Origin: a virus
Direction: 5' to 3' (one strand)
DNA: 21,906 nt
Virus record (IMG/VR): IMGVR_UViG_3300028025_002833
Location: 1-21,906 of that record
Of the stretch, positions 5,125 through 12,292 are shown in pieces (position 1 is the stretch's first letter; each line of letters starts with the position of its first letter). The notes beneath the pieces are model-generated. The model saw nothing but the letters and a program-made list of their open reading frames with translations. It searched no databases and was not told the origin of the DNA. The position numbers and the translations under genes are program-made.

Positions 5125-6887
5125 TATTTCCCGTATATTTTATTAGTAGGTAAAAAACCATTGTAAGGCATATCTTTAGGAAGCGTTGAAACAAGTTTAT
5201 CATTTTTAACTACGTAACCTAATTTTTCAGCCTTACGAACCGCTACTTGCTTTAATTCTTTGCTGTTTACGTCTATTGCTTTACCGCTAAATGTAGCATA
5301 AACTCGTTTATTCCATCTATGAGAACAATTGCCACCGCCTTTGTATAACCAAATTGAGTAAGTATCTGTACCATTTGGCCCCCATCCCTCATTAACCGCT
5401 TGTTTACTCATTTTTAATATATCCTCTTTACGATATATCTTATTAGCAGCTATCATTTTTTTACAAAATTCACGGCTTTTTTCAGTTGTTTCACCTGCGT
5501 AAACATAACGAGTTAAGAATTTAATACCTTCTATAACTTCATCTTGTTTGCTTCGAATGTTTGGACGCGCATCTCCTGTAGAAACTAAGTTAACTACTTT
5601 GCTTAATAAGCTTTGTTTAGGTTCTTTAGAAAGCTTTTCATTCTCGCTGTCATCATTATCATAGTCTACAGCGTTTTCATCTATTAGAATCCAATTTTCG
5701 TTTGGTTCTTCGCCTAAGTCAATTAACGATTGAGCAATTACAGAGTCTTTACTTAACATTGTTCCTGTTTCTTCAGCAACTTGTTCTTCGTTTTGCGTGT
5801 TTTCTAAGTCAGTAAATTCTAAAGGTTGTAACGTTCTAAACGCCAATTTAAGCGATATTCCGTTAAAAGCTAATATTTTGTCTAATCCACTAATCAAAAG
5901 GTCTTGAAATGGCTTAACAACCATGTTATCAAATAATATAGTAGAGTTTTTTAACTCATCAGCATTCGAACTAAATCCGTTACTTGAAGCAATACCAAAT
6001 AATAAAGGTGAAGTTACGTTATGCCCTAGCATAATCTTACGCAAACACTCTTCACTTAAATACGTATAGTGGTCTGGTGCATCGTTTAATGGTATATCCT
6101 CAACACTTGTTCGTGTTTCTACATTATCATTAAAACTTACAATTACTTTGCGCCCTTGTGAACCTGTTAATTTACCTAAAACTTGGCTTGTAATTTGGTC
6201 TTGTTGTTCGGGTGTTGGGACTCCATTATTAAAGTTAACTACTTTAGTTCCCGAAAATGAATTTTGAACTTCATTAATCAAATAACTAGCCACTTCCTCT
6301 TCTAACATAGCGTAACTTAATGCGCCTTGGTAGTCAACGTAACTAAAATATTTCATTCCTAGGCTGTAAGGCTTAATGTAAAGTATTTCTATTTCGTTAT
6401 TTGAATAACCAAAAGCACTAATTCGATTAGGTTTATACTTTCTTGTATCTTCCCAATTATCTGAATAGTAGTACGCTTCTATTTCTCCGTCTTTATTGCA
6501 CTTTTCAGGTGCTAATAATTGTACTGGTATATGATAAGCCTTTAAAATCTTTTTATGCGCTTTGTCATAGTGAACTTGAATAGCGCACTGACCTAAAGCC
6601 TTTAATTCAAATGCTAATTTACGTAAGCAATCTTGATTAAATAAAGCCATCATTTGAGCGTACTCATTCGGCTTTTTATTAGCATCTAAAGCAAACAATC
6701 CACGACCATAAATTAAACGGCTTATATTGTTTATAATCGCGTTATTAGTTGTAGAGTTTTTATATCTGTCAATTAAAAAATTGAAATAATCGTTATTTTC
6801 TCCATACGTTACCCAATCTTCTCTTTTAGATTCGACTACTTCGGGTGCTTCGTATTTCGCTAAATTTAATATATGTAGATTATTCAT
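5124..6887 (-). CDS. Portal protein with extra C-terminal domain
   Basis: A 587-residue protein placed as the portal: an N-terminus with YGENNDYFNFLIDRY and TTNNAIINNISRLIYGRGL, a central region with YHIPVQLLAPEKCN, and a clip/crown-like helical part (LRKIMLGHNVTSPLLFGIAS) typical of portal proteins that form the 12-fold DNA gate at the capsid vertex. From about residue 448 there is an additional domain containing YRKEDILKMSKQAVNEGWG and YKGGGNCSHRWNKRVY (Cys521, His523), ending KDMPYNGFLPTNKIYGK. I recall this block from head proteins of Bacteroidota phages, but its function is unknown; it may be a minor-head or protease-linked domain. It overlaps the 110-aa gene upstream by 8 nt and the connector downstream by one base. 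Confidence 0.8.
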   Translation of the reverse strand: MNNLHILNLAKYEAPEVVESKREDWVTYGENNDYFNFLIDRYKNSTTNNAIINNISRLIYGRGLFALDANKKPNEYAQMMALFNQDCLRKLAFELKALGQCAIQVHYDKAHKKILKAYHIPVQLLAPEKCNKDGEIEAYYYSDNWEDTRKYKPNRISAFGYSNNEIEILYIKPYSLGMKYFSYVDYQGALSYAMLEEEVASYLINEVQNSFSGTKVVNFNNGVPTPEQQDQITSQVLGKLTGSQGRKVIVSFNDNVETRTSVEDIPLNDAPDHYTYLSEECLRKIMLGHNVTSPLLFGIASSNGFSSNADELKNSTILFDNMVVKPFQDLLISGLDKILAFNGISLKLAFRTLQPLEFTDLENTQNEEQVAEETGTMLSKDSVIAQSLIDLGEEPNENWILIDENAVDYDNDDSENEKLSKEPKQSLLSKVVNLVSTGDARPNIRSKQDEVIEGIKFLTRYVYAGETTEKSREFCKKMIAANKIYRKEDILKMSKQAVNEGWGPNGTDTYSIWLYKGGGNCSHRWNKRVYATFSGKAIDVNSKELKQVAVRKAEKLGYVVKNDKLVSTLPKDMPYNGFLPTNKIYGK

Positions 6888-7212
6888 ACGTTATGTACTG
6901 ATTTGTTGTAGCGTGACTTGTATATTTACCATTGTTAACTGAAAAACTCACTATTGCTTGGTCAGTACAGAATATTTTACCTCTGTAAACTAAACTACCA
7001 TCGTTAAATAATTCAATGTTATAGTATCTGTTTTCCGTTAACTCACAAACTACATTTAAAATTTGATAGTAACCTTTATCTTCTACGCTGTCTATTTCTA
7101 TTGTTTCAGGTGTGTTTGTGCTATCGTCTGTAAATATTAATTCATCAAACGTTGTTGAACGTGGCACAATTACCAAAGGTTGAGGTTCTGTCGTAGTAGT
7201 TAGTACGTTCAT
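6880..7212 (-). CDS. Beta-rich minor structural protein, unknown
   Basis: A 110-residue, beta-strand-rich protein (start MNVLTTTTEPQPLVIVPRST). The pattern YYQILNVVCELTENRYYNIELFNDGSLVYRGKIF.TDQ recalls small uncharacterised proteins beside portal genes in Bacteroidota phages, in which a YR.KIF.T motif recurs. There is no signal peptide or membrane segment. It follows a terminator and overlaps the portal start by 8 nt. A neck or decoration role is plausible from context only. The start ATG 7212 is the first in frame after the terminator, with an AT-rich leader in front and no Shine-Dalgarno. Confidence 0.6.
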   Translation of the reverse strand: MNVLTTTTEPQPLVIVPRSTTFDELIFTDDSTNTPETIEIDSVEDKGYYQILNVVCELTENRYYNIELFNDGSLVYRGKIFCTDQAIVSFSVNNGKYTSHATTNQYITYE

Positions 7213-7253
7213 ATTTAATAAACGATATATTCGTGTTTATGTTTCTATATAAC

Positions 7254-7281
7254 AAAAAACCCCACCGATAAAGGCAGGGTT
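7254..7281 (-). terminator. Rho-independent terminator after tail tube gene
   Basis: On the minus strand AACCCTGCC, a 6-nt loop (TTTATC) and GGTGGGGTT form a 9-bp stem with two G:U pairs (plus 7258-7266 with 7273-7281). The stem is followed by a T run (plus A run 7254-7259). It lies 22 nt after the tail tube stop. No promoter with both boxes was seen before the next gene, so it probably allows partial readthrough into 7212. Confidence 0.85.
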
Positions 7282-7302
7282 AATTATTGAGAAAAAGAAA
7301 AA

Positions 7303-7878
7303 CTATGAAGTCACTACAGAAGCACCATCTAAAACAGTTGATAAAAGTGTATCTTCAGCAGAACAATTCAAGAAATTAGCAGGTACGTTCTCCATTCCTG
7401 TAAAAGTCAAATTATAACCATTAAAATCACCCATTGCAGTACCAGAAGAAACCGTTCCAGCAGTTACATCACATCCTCTTTGCAAACCTGCAATAAAGAA
7501 TTGATTACCACGTGTTCTTACAATAATATGAGGTCGTCCGTAAGCTAATAATTTAATCGTTTTATGCGTTGCAGCATCTTGCTTTTTTAATTGGATTGTT
7601 AACGCTTGTTCAAAAAACGTTGTTCCGTTATCTCTTGAAGTTTGAATAGTTTGCTCAAATGAGTTAGCACCTTTCAATTCAAATTTGTAAACCGTAGCTA
7701 CGTTTGAAATTTCCGTAATTACGTCTTCAAGTCCTGCAGTTGCAGAATAAGTTACATTACCACCTAAGGCAACTGGGTCTGGGTTATAATCCCCATAGTT
7801 AATAATATAGATAGCATCTAACCCACTAACCGAGTCTTTACACGCTTCTAATCTTCCGTTTGCTATATCGCAGCTCAT
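7303..7878 (-). CDS. Major tail tube protein
   Basis: A 191-residue beta-rich protein starting MSCDIANGRLEACKDSVSG. Features I associate with tail tube proteins of Bacteroidota siphophages are visible: a short N-terminal arm with paired Cys (CDI...ACKD), KFELKGANSFEQTIQTSRDN, a GRPHIIVRTRGNQFFIAG strand pair, and the end block TAMGDFNGYNLTFTGMENV. It would polymerise as hexamer rings to form the tail lumen. The gene stands alone between two strong terminators and just after the capsid gene, which fits high expression of an abundant virion protein. No tail sheath gene is found nearby, which points to a non-contractile tail. Confidence 0.75.
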   Translation of the reverse strand: MSCDIANGRLEACKDSVSGLDAIYIINYGDYNPDPVALGGNVTYSATAGLEDVITEISNVATVYKFELKGANSFEQTIQTSRDNGTTFFEQALTIQLKKQDAATHKTIKLLAYGRPHIIVRTRGNQFFIAGLQRGCDVTAGTVSSGTAMGDFNGYNLTFTGMENVPANFLNCSAEDTLLSTVLDGASVVTS

Positions 7879-7904
7879 ATCTTATATTTTTTAAAATGTT
7901 TAAT

Positions 7905-7933
7905 AAAAAAAAGGTGGTGTTTTTTGCACCACC
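7905..7933 (-). terminator. Rho-independent terminator after capsid gene
   Basis: On the minus strand GGTGGTG, a 7-nt loop (CAAAAAA) and CACCACC form a perfect 7-bp stem (plus 7927-7933 with 7913-7919), followed by eight T (plus A run 7905-7912). It begins about 23 nt after the capsid stop at 7956 and ends about 27 nt before the tail tube start. Strong GC stem in AT-rich DNA. Confidence 0.9.
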
Positions 7934-7955
7934 CTTATATTAGTTTGTTGTTAGA

Positions 7956-8912
7956 TTAATTTGCGCTATTTGTAATACCGTATGTTACAACGTCTTGAGC
8001 AAATCCGTATTTAGCATCAGCAGTAAATCGCATGATTACACGTACATTTTGTGAACCATCATTTTCTGCCATATCTAAAACGCGTACTTCGTTCAAGTCA
8101 CTCATCAATCCTGTTGCAAAGAACAAGTTAGAAGTTTGAGCAAGTAAAGCTGTGTTTGCAGCAAGACCAGGTGCTAAGAAAATCTTAACTCCATCAAAAT
8201 AAAGCTCATTCAATGCTTGGTTAGTACCTTTGTTATCGTAACCATTTGCACCTACTCCTGAAGCAGCAAAACCACCCAAAGCACGTACATAAGCACGATA
8301 GATGTTAGAAGAAACGTAAAGTTTCAAATCTTCTTTTCCGTACAAAGCAGCAGGAAGAGCATCTACGATAAGACCTAATTGCGCAATAACGTTTGAAGCG
8401 TTAACACCACCAGATACAGCAGCAATTTCTTGTGCTGAAGGTAGTGAAGCATCAGCAGCTAATTGTCTCATGATTCCTGAAAACTCTCCAGCACTTGCGT
8501 TGTTACCATCCCAAATAGTTAATTCCATTTGTTGAGCAACTTTCTCAGCAGCGTGTGCGATTAAGAAATCAGCAAAAGACTTAGGTAATACGTCGAATGC
8601 AGAATAACCCATTTCAATTGCATCCCAATCAGAACGGAAATCTGTTTTACAAAGTTGTAAGTTAACTTGGAAAGCTTCAGGTTGCAAAACTCTTTCAGTT
8701 AAAGTAACTGTTGATGTAGGGTCAAAGTCACAAGTTCCGTTTTTAACGATTCCATCAGTAGCTACTCGTTTAATAACTTGTTTATACTTAACGTTAGGCA
8801 TGATAGTGATTCCGCCTTTTTCTAAAGTTGGCGCAGACAATAAAGCTGCAGCGATGTACTTACCTGCGAATTCACCAGCGTAAGTAGTTGAAATTGATGT
8901 TGTTGTTGGCAT
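7956..8912 (-). CDS. Major capsid protein, HK97-fold candidate
   Basis: A 318-residue protein starting MPTTTSISTTYAGEFAGKY. The length, position after a scaffold-like gene, Ala/Gly-rich composition and pattern fit an HK97-fold capsid subunit. Visible elements are an N-arm to a P-domain with LEKGGITIMPNVKYKQVI, VLQPEAFQVNLQLCKTDF, a long spine helix (FADFLIAHAAEKVAQQMELT), DGVKIFLAPGLAANTALLA, and a C-terminal strand (VRVIMRFTADAKYGFAQDVV). The sequence lacks a clear cleaved delta domain, consistent with a separate scaffold gene. Codon use is richer in GCA/GCT and less AT-extreme than neighbours, as expected for a highly expressed gene. A strong terminator follows. Confidence 0.85.
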   Translation of the reverse strand: MPTTTSISTTYAGEFAGKYIAAALLSAPTLEKGGITIMPNVKYKQVIKRVATDGIVKNGTCDFDPTSTVTLTERVLQPEAFQVNLQLCKTDFRSDWDAIEMGYSAFDVLPKSFADFLIAHAAEKVAQQMELTIWDGNNASAGEFSGIMRQLAADASLPSAQEIAAVSGGVNASNVIAQLGLIVDALPAALYGKEDLKLYVSSNIYRAYVRALGGFAASGVGANGYDNKGTNQALNELYFDGVKIFLAPGLAANTALLAQTSNLFFATGLMSDLNEVRVLDMAENDGSQNVRVIMRFTADAKYGFAQDVVTYGITNSAN

Positions 8913-8937
8913 CTTTTGTTTATTTAAAAATTAATTA

Positions 8938-9528
8938 TTATTTATTTAGTCTTTCTAAAACTGAATCCATAATTGAACGCTCTCTTTTAGAAGCAATCTT
9001 TACTCTATCAATTGGGTTCGTGTTTTCGGGATTAAATGCAATTGGCTTAGGCTCTTCAGTTGTTTCAGTGCTTAATTCTACCTCTTCAACTTTTGGAGTT
9101 TTCAATGCGCTTAGTTCAGCTTTTAAAGTTTCATTTTCTTTTTTCAAGTTTTCAATTTCTGAAAAGAATGATTCCTTAACTACGCTTTCAATTGTTTTCT
9201 TTGGTGTTGGTGTTGTAGTTGCTTCTTTAGCTTCTACTTCAACTTCCGTTTCAGGTTCTTCAACTTCTACTTCCTCTTCCATTTTCTCTTTAACCTCTTT
9301 AACAATACCTTCAGCTTCTACAACCAAAATACGTCCATCTTCTAATTCATATTCACCAACTGGAACTGGTATTTTTTGTTCATCTTCTGTAACTACAAAA
9401 ACTTCCATTTCAGGCTCGAATGCTTCAGCTTCTAAGACCGTTACTCCATCTGCTAATTTCATTTGTTCTAGCTTCACTTCCATTCCTAAAAGAACTCGAA
9501 CTTTGTTTAAGATTTGATTTGTATTCAT
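8938..9528 (-). CDS. Acidic scaffold-like protein upstream of capsid
   Basis: A 196-residue, very acidic protein. Residues 15-80 hold a beta-rich segment with DGVTVLEAEAFEPEMEVFVV, VPVGEYELEDGRILVVEAEG, followed by an acidic Glu/Val stretch (EEEVEVEEPETEVEVEAKE), a coiled-coil (FFSEIENLKKENETLKAELS) and a conserved-looking end (RVKIASKRERSIMDSVLERL). Proteins with this DG...PVGEYEL.DGR order directly before the capsid gene are, as I recall, common in Bacteroidota phages and act as scaffold candidates. Coiled coil, acidity and adjacency to the capsid (25-nt gap) support internal scaffolding of the prohead. The plus strand holds a long shadow frame here that is not a gene. Confidence 0.7.
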   Translation of the reverse strand: MNTNQILNKVRVLLGMEVKLEQMKLADGVTVLEAEAFEPEMEVFVVTEDEQKIPVPVGEYELEDGRILVVEAEGIVKEVKEKMEEEVEVEEPETEVEVEAKEATTTPTPKKTIESVVKESFFSEIENLKKENETLKAELSALKTPKVEEVELSTETTEEPKPIAFNPENTNPIDRVKIASKRERSIMDSVLERLNK

Positions 9529-9541
9529 TTTTCGTTTTTAT

Positions 9542-9910
9542 TTATATTGATTGATAAATTTTGTCAATCGCAGTTAATAAGGATTTATATTCAGACATTT
9601 TTGCTGTGGATTCTTTTTTCCAACCACCGTAACCTGTATCTCCTATCCCTAATTTTTTTGCTTCTACTTCAAGTTTTGTTATTAAGTCAACTGAATTTTT
9701 TGCATTTTGATAAGCAACTCTAACACTATCACTATATTTTATAAAAGAATTTTTAGCCGCATTTTTTGTTTTTTCAACATTATCTTTTAAACCTTTATAA
9801 GCTGATAGACTTGCTTTAATATCATCTGCTAACGCTAACTCGATTTCGTGTTTAGCTAATTGAGTTTCCTCTTTAAAGAGTTTGTCGTAAATTGTTTTTT
9901 TTGTGTTCAT
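9542..9910 (-). CDS. Helical 122-aa protein, unknown head-module gene
   Basis: A 122-residue Lys- and Ala-rich protein, almost wholly helical (MNTKKTIYDKLFKEETQLAK, NVEKTKNAAKNSFIKY, KLEVEAKKLGIGDTGYGG), ending in a helix (MSEYKSLLTAIDKIYQSI). It begins with the same MNT start as the scaffold-like protein that follows after 13 nt. The segment ETQLAKHEIELALADDIKAS resembles phrases in the protease gene (LSKHEIELKEVDA), which may reflect a shared short motif or chance. No membrane or signal segment. Position suggests a minor head-assembly protein; a function cannot be assigned. Confidence 0.65.
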   Translation of the reverse strand: MNTKKTIYDKLFKEETQLAKHEIELALADDIKASLSAYKGLKDNVEKTKNAAKNSFIKYSDSVRVAYQNAKNSVDLITKLEVEAKKLGIGDTGYGGWKKESTAKMSEYKSLLTAIDKIYQSI

Positions 9911-9951
9911 AGTTATGTTTTAAACGATTAATAAATTATGCTGTTACTTTT

Positions 9952-10143
9952 TTAAGAGTTTTGCCTTACAATTGTTCTTACTCCGTCCACTTCTGTAATG
10001 GTTACGCTTTGAGGTGTTACACTCGCTGTTTTACCTATTCCTTGCGCTTGTAGACTTCCGTCACAACATTTGTTAGAGTATTTCCCGTCTTTACATAGAC
10101 AACCTCTTCTGCCGCCTTTTGGGCTTGGTATTTTTTCTGCCAT
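9952..10143 (-). CDS. Cys-rich 63-aa phage mini-protein
   Basis: A 63-residue basic protein with a compact Cys cluster: GGRRGCLCKDGKYSNKCCDG (four Cys as C-x-C...C-C), then a Thr/Val-rich tail (TASVTPQSVTITEVDGVRTI). I recall the phrase P.GGRRGCLCKDG.YS.KCCDGSLQAQG as a recurrent, uncharacterised gene next to structural genes in Bacteroidota phages. The Cys spacing could bind zinc or form a disulfide-stabilised turn in a virion. It lies 11 nt before the 79-aa gene upstream (10155) and 41 nt from the next start (9910). It is not a leader peptide: no hydrophobic segment is present. Confidence 0.75.
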   Translation of the reverse strand: MAEKIPSPKGGRRGCLCKDGKYSNKCCDGSLQAQGIGKTASVTPQSVTITEVDGVRTIVRQNS

Positions 10144-10154
10144 TTTAGTTTATT

Positions 10155-10394
10155 TTATAATATATATTTGTTACGTATTTCTAAAGGGATATTTTCCATA
10201 GATTGAAAAACCCCAAATAATAACGGAGTTTGTTCCGCTATAAAATCATTTATCATTGTAGGCGTTATTTCATCCGTGTTTACAATTATTCCACTACCTA
10301 CATAGTTTCTTATTTCTAAAGAACTTGGTTTAACAAATAAATTCGTTTGCTCAAAATTTAATTGTTCTTGTATGCACTCTAAAGTAAATTCCAT
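10155..10394 (-). CDS. Unknown 79-aa protein after fibre gene
   Basis: A 79-residue protein starting MEFTLECIQEQLNFEQTNLF, with a probable mixed helix/strand fold (VGSGIIVNTDEITPTMINDF) and end NIPLEIRNKYIL. It starts one base after the fibre gene stop (10396), so it is expected to be co-translated with it. Small genes directly after fibres often encode assembly chaperones, but no motif here shows this. The sequence contains one of the NTD (AAC ACG GAT) sites discussed for the AAACACG motif. Confidence 0.55.
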   Translation of the reverse strand: MEFTLECIQEQLNFEQTNLFVKPSSLEIRNYVGSGIIVNTDEITPTMINDFIAEQTPLLFGVFQSMENIPLEIRNKYIL

Positions 10395-10395
10395 G

Positions 10396-11805
10396 TTATA
10401 AACTATAAACTCCTAATAAAATTAAATCAAACTGCCCTGTATTTGTAATACCCGCACCCATACATCTTGATGCTGTAAAGTTTAACCCTTGCGTATCTAA
10501 AGGTAAATTCGATGATATAATACCTTCCGCTACATCCCCTGATTCATTATTGATAACTCTATAAATTATATCATTTGAAGAATTACCGTTATAAAGTTCT
10601 ATTGAATAAGTCGTAGTTAATGCTGCACCAGCTGTTCTATTAGCAGGAAAATTAACGCCTAAATCTACTTTCGTACAAGTTCCAGCACCGTCATTGTGAA
10701 ACAATTGTAAGTTAGTATCTGCAGCATCAGAACCCACTCCAATTACATTAAGCATTGAAGCAACGGTTACCGTATCTGAATAAGTTAAATCACTTGTTTG
10801 CCCCATCATTCCGTAAAATTGACGACATCCCGAACCAAAAGCTGTATCACTTATATAAACCTCACAAGTAAATCTGAAACCGCCCTTCATATACCAAAGC
10901 AAAGCAGAACCTCTCACTCCAGTATAACGCCCTGCTGAAACAACAGAACCGAAATAACCCTTTCTAATTTGTTTGGCTGCAAAATTTGTTGAAGCTACTG
11001 AACGTGCAATAGTTGAACCTGTTGTAGCTATTGTAACACCACCCGAAGTTGTATCTGTTGTGGAGTTGTTAGAAAACATAACACCTCGCATTTGTTCATG
11101 TGCTGTAACAGGTGGTATTAAACCGCCACTTGGCACGTTTTCCCAAAGTCCAGTAATTGCATTATAAGTTAAAACATCGTTGCTTAGTGGAGACGTAATA
11201 CTAACGTTATGTAACTCTTCTAATTCATAACCATTTTGAATAGCTACTATTATTTTACCATTTGAAGGGTGAGCATAACCAACCCAACCAATAAACACGC
11301 TATTAGCAGGTTTTGCAGGTGGAGTTACTGCAACCATTTCACCAGCTACAGAACTTAACCATAAAGCATTCCCATCACTAAAATCTGATGTATCTACATT
11401 GTGAAAAGTCCCGCTTGTTATTATATAACCGTTTGAATTGTTATTTATAGCAGTTAATGTTAATCCAATTGTTTTAGAACTTGTAGCTTCCGTGTCTGCG
11501 TCTGCTAAAGTGATTGTCGGGCTTTGACCTGTTGCGCCATTAATATAAACAACACTTGCTTTAGGTATTGTTGCGCCTGTTGTATTTCTAACTTCTAAAA
11601 CTTCCTTTTCTGCACTATCTACAACTCCGTCATTGTCTGAATCATAAACAGACTTTAACATATCTCCTTGCGTAGCTGAATTAATCCATGCAGTACCGTT
11701 GTAAGTTAATACTTGGTTAGTGGTTGCACCTGTTATAGTAACATCGGTTAAATTATCTAAACTCGGTGTAATATAAGAACTTCCCTTTGCGCTATTTTGT
11801 GCCAT
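10396..11805 (-). CDS. Head or tail fibre protein
   Basis: A 469-residue beta-rich protein. Residues 16-44 (LDNLTDVTITGATTNQVLTY) and 195-224 (LEELHNVSITSPLSNDVLTY) are two copies of a short fibre repeat ending in a Trp (NGTAWIN, TGLWENV). Between them lies a DxDxDG calcium-type loop (DSDNDGVVD, residues 55-63) and a GATIPKASVVYINGATGQSP...GLTL...LWLSS block that I recall from phage fibre and baseplate-attachment proteins. Residues 230-469 form a separate Ser/Thr/Gly-rich domain (VRGSALLWYMKGGFRFTCEV), probably the binding head. It sits between protease and scaffold genes, so it may be a head fibre rather than a tail fibre. Coupled to the 101-aa gene by a one-base overlap. Confidence 0.7.
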   Translation of the reverse strand: MAQNSAKGSSYITPSLDNLTDVTITGATTNQVLTYNGTAWINSATQGDMLKSVYDSDNDGVVDSAEKEVLEVRNTTGATIPKASVVYINGATGQSPTITLADADTEATSSKTIGLTLTAINNNSNGYIITSGTFHNVDTSDFSDGNALWLSSVAGEMVAVTPPAKPANSVFIGWVGYAHPSNGKIIVAIQNGYELEELHNVSITSPLSNDVLTYNAITGLWENVPSGGLIPPVTAHEQMRGVMFSNNSTTDTTSGGVTIATTGSTIARSVASTNFAAKQIRKGYFGSVVSAGRYTGVRGSALLWYMKGGFRFTCEVYISDTAFGSGCRQFYGMMGQTSDLTYSDTVTVASMLNVIGVGSDAADTNLQLFHNDGAGTCTKVDLGVNFPANRTAGAALTTTYSIELYNGNSSNDIIYRVINNESGDVAEGIISSNLPLDTQGLNFTASRCMGAGITNTGQFDLILLGVYSL

Positions 11806-12110
11806 TAAGTAGTATAAAATAAATTATAAGATAAATTAGCATTCCCTGAATAAACAGATATTATATCCGTGTTTTTCAATACTATTCCACCTGTTAAAAT
11901 AAATGTATCGTTACCATCAATAGGTAAATCGTAATATAGGTAGTGTGAATTATCAATACCCTCTCCAAGTGGTCTTACAGCCATTCTAAATGTCGTTGCT
12001 GTTGCGCCTATGTTACAAATCGAAATAGAACTTATTACGCAATCTGCTGAAGCTGTAAACAACGTTGTTAAGGTCGTCGCACTTGGTTTTATTCTTGCAT
12101 TTCCTAACAT
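11805..12110 (-). CDS. Small beta-sandwich virion decoration protein candidate
   Basis: A 101-residue protein, nearly all beta-strand: TTLTTLFTASADCVISSISI, TATTFRMAVRPLGEGID, YLYYDLPIDGNDTFILTGGI, then NTDIISVYSGNANLSYNLFY. The order SATTLTTLFTA...ISSI.ICN...A..FR.AV...YLYYDLPI.GNDTF..T.GI.L...D...VYS is one I know from small structural proteins of marine and environmental phages, thought to coat heads or tails. It overlaps the 62-aa gene upstream (12104) by 7 nt and the fibre gene by one base. Likely partner of the fibre; location in the virion not established. Confidence 0.65.
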   Translation of the reverse strand: MLGNARIKPSATTLTTLFTASADCVISSISICNIGATATTFRMAVRPLGEGIDNSHYLYYDLPIDGNDTFILTGGIVLKNTDIISVYSGNANLSYNLFYTT

Positions 12111-12292
12111 CCTTGCAATAAAAATAAAGGTTTAAAATCTGTAGGTACTTGTATTTGTTCTTGAAGCTGAATTATTAAATCTTCATAAGAAATTGTTTGT
12201 GCTACATCCGTGTTATTATCTAATATAAAAACTTCCGTATTTTCAACGGTTGCTTTTTGTACGTTTCTAATATAATACGGTATTTTAGGCAT
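12104..12292 (-). CDS. Unknown 62-aa protein
   Basis: A 62-residue protein starting MPKIPYYIRNVQKATVENTE, beta-rich in the middle (VFILDNNTDVAQTISYEDLI), with a helix-like segment IQLQEQIQ and a C-terminal Cys. Its ATG shares a base with the stop of the protease gene (12292), and its end overlaps the next gene by 7 nt. It opens the fibre/decoration block. No family recognised; a small fibre-attachment or decoration protein is a guess from position. Confidence 0.55.
   Translation of the reverse strand: MPKIPYYIRNVQKATVENTEVFILDNNTDVAQTISYEDLIIQLQEQIQVPTDFKPLFLLQGC

Noticed and set aside
8888-9517. 209-codon open frame on the plus strand
   Set aside because: Antisense shadow of the acidic scaffold gene: Glu/Lys-rich codons read backwards give Ser/Phe-rich low-complexity protein. 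No promoter or neighbouring plus-strand genes.
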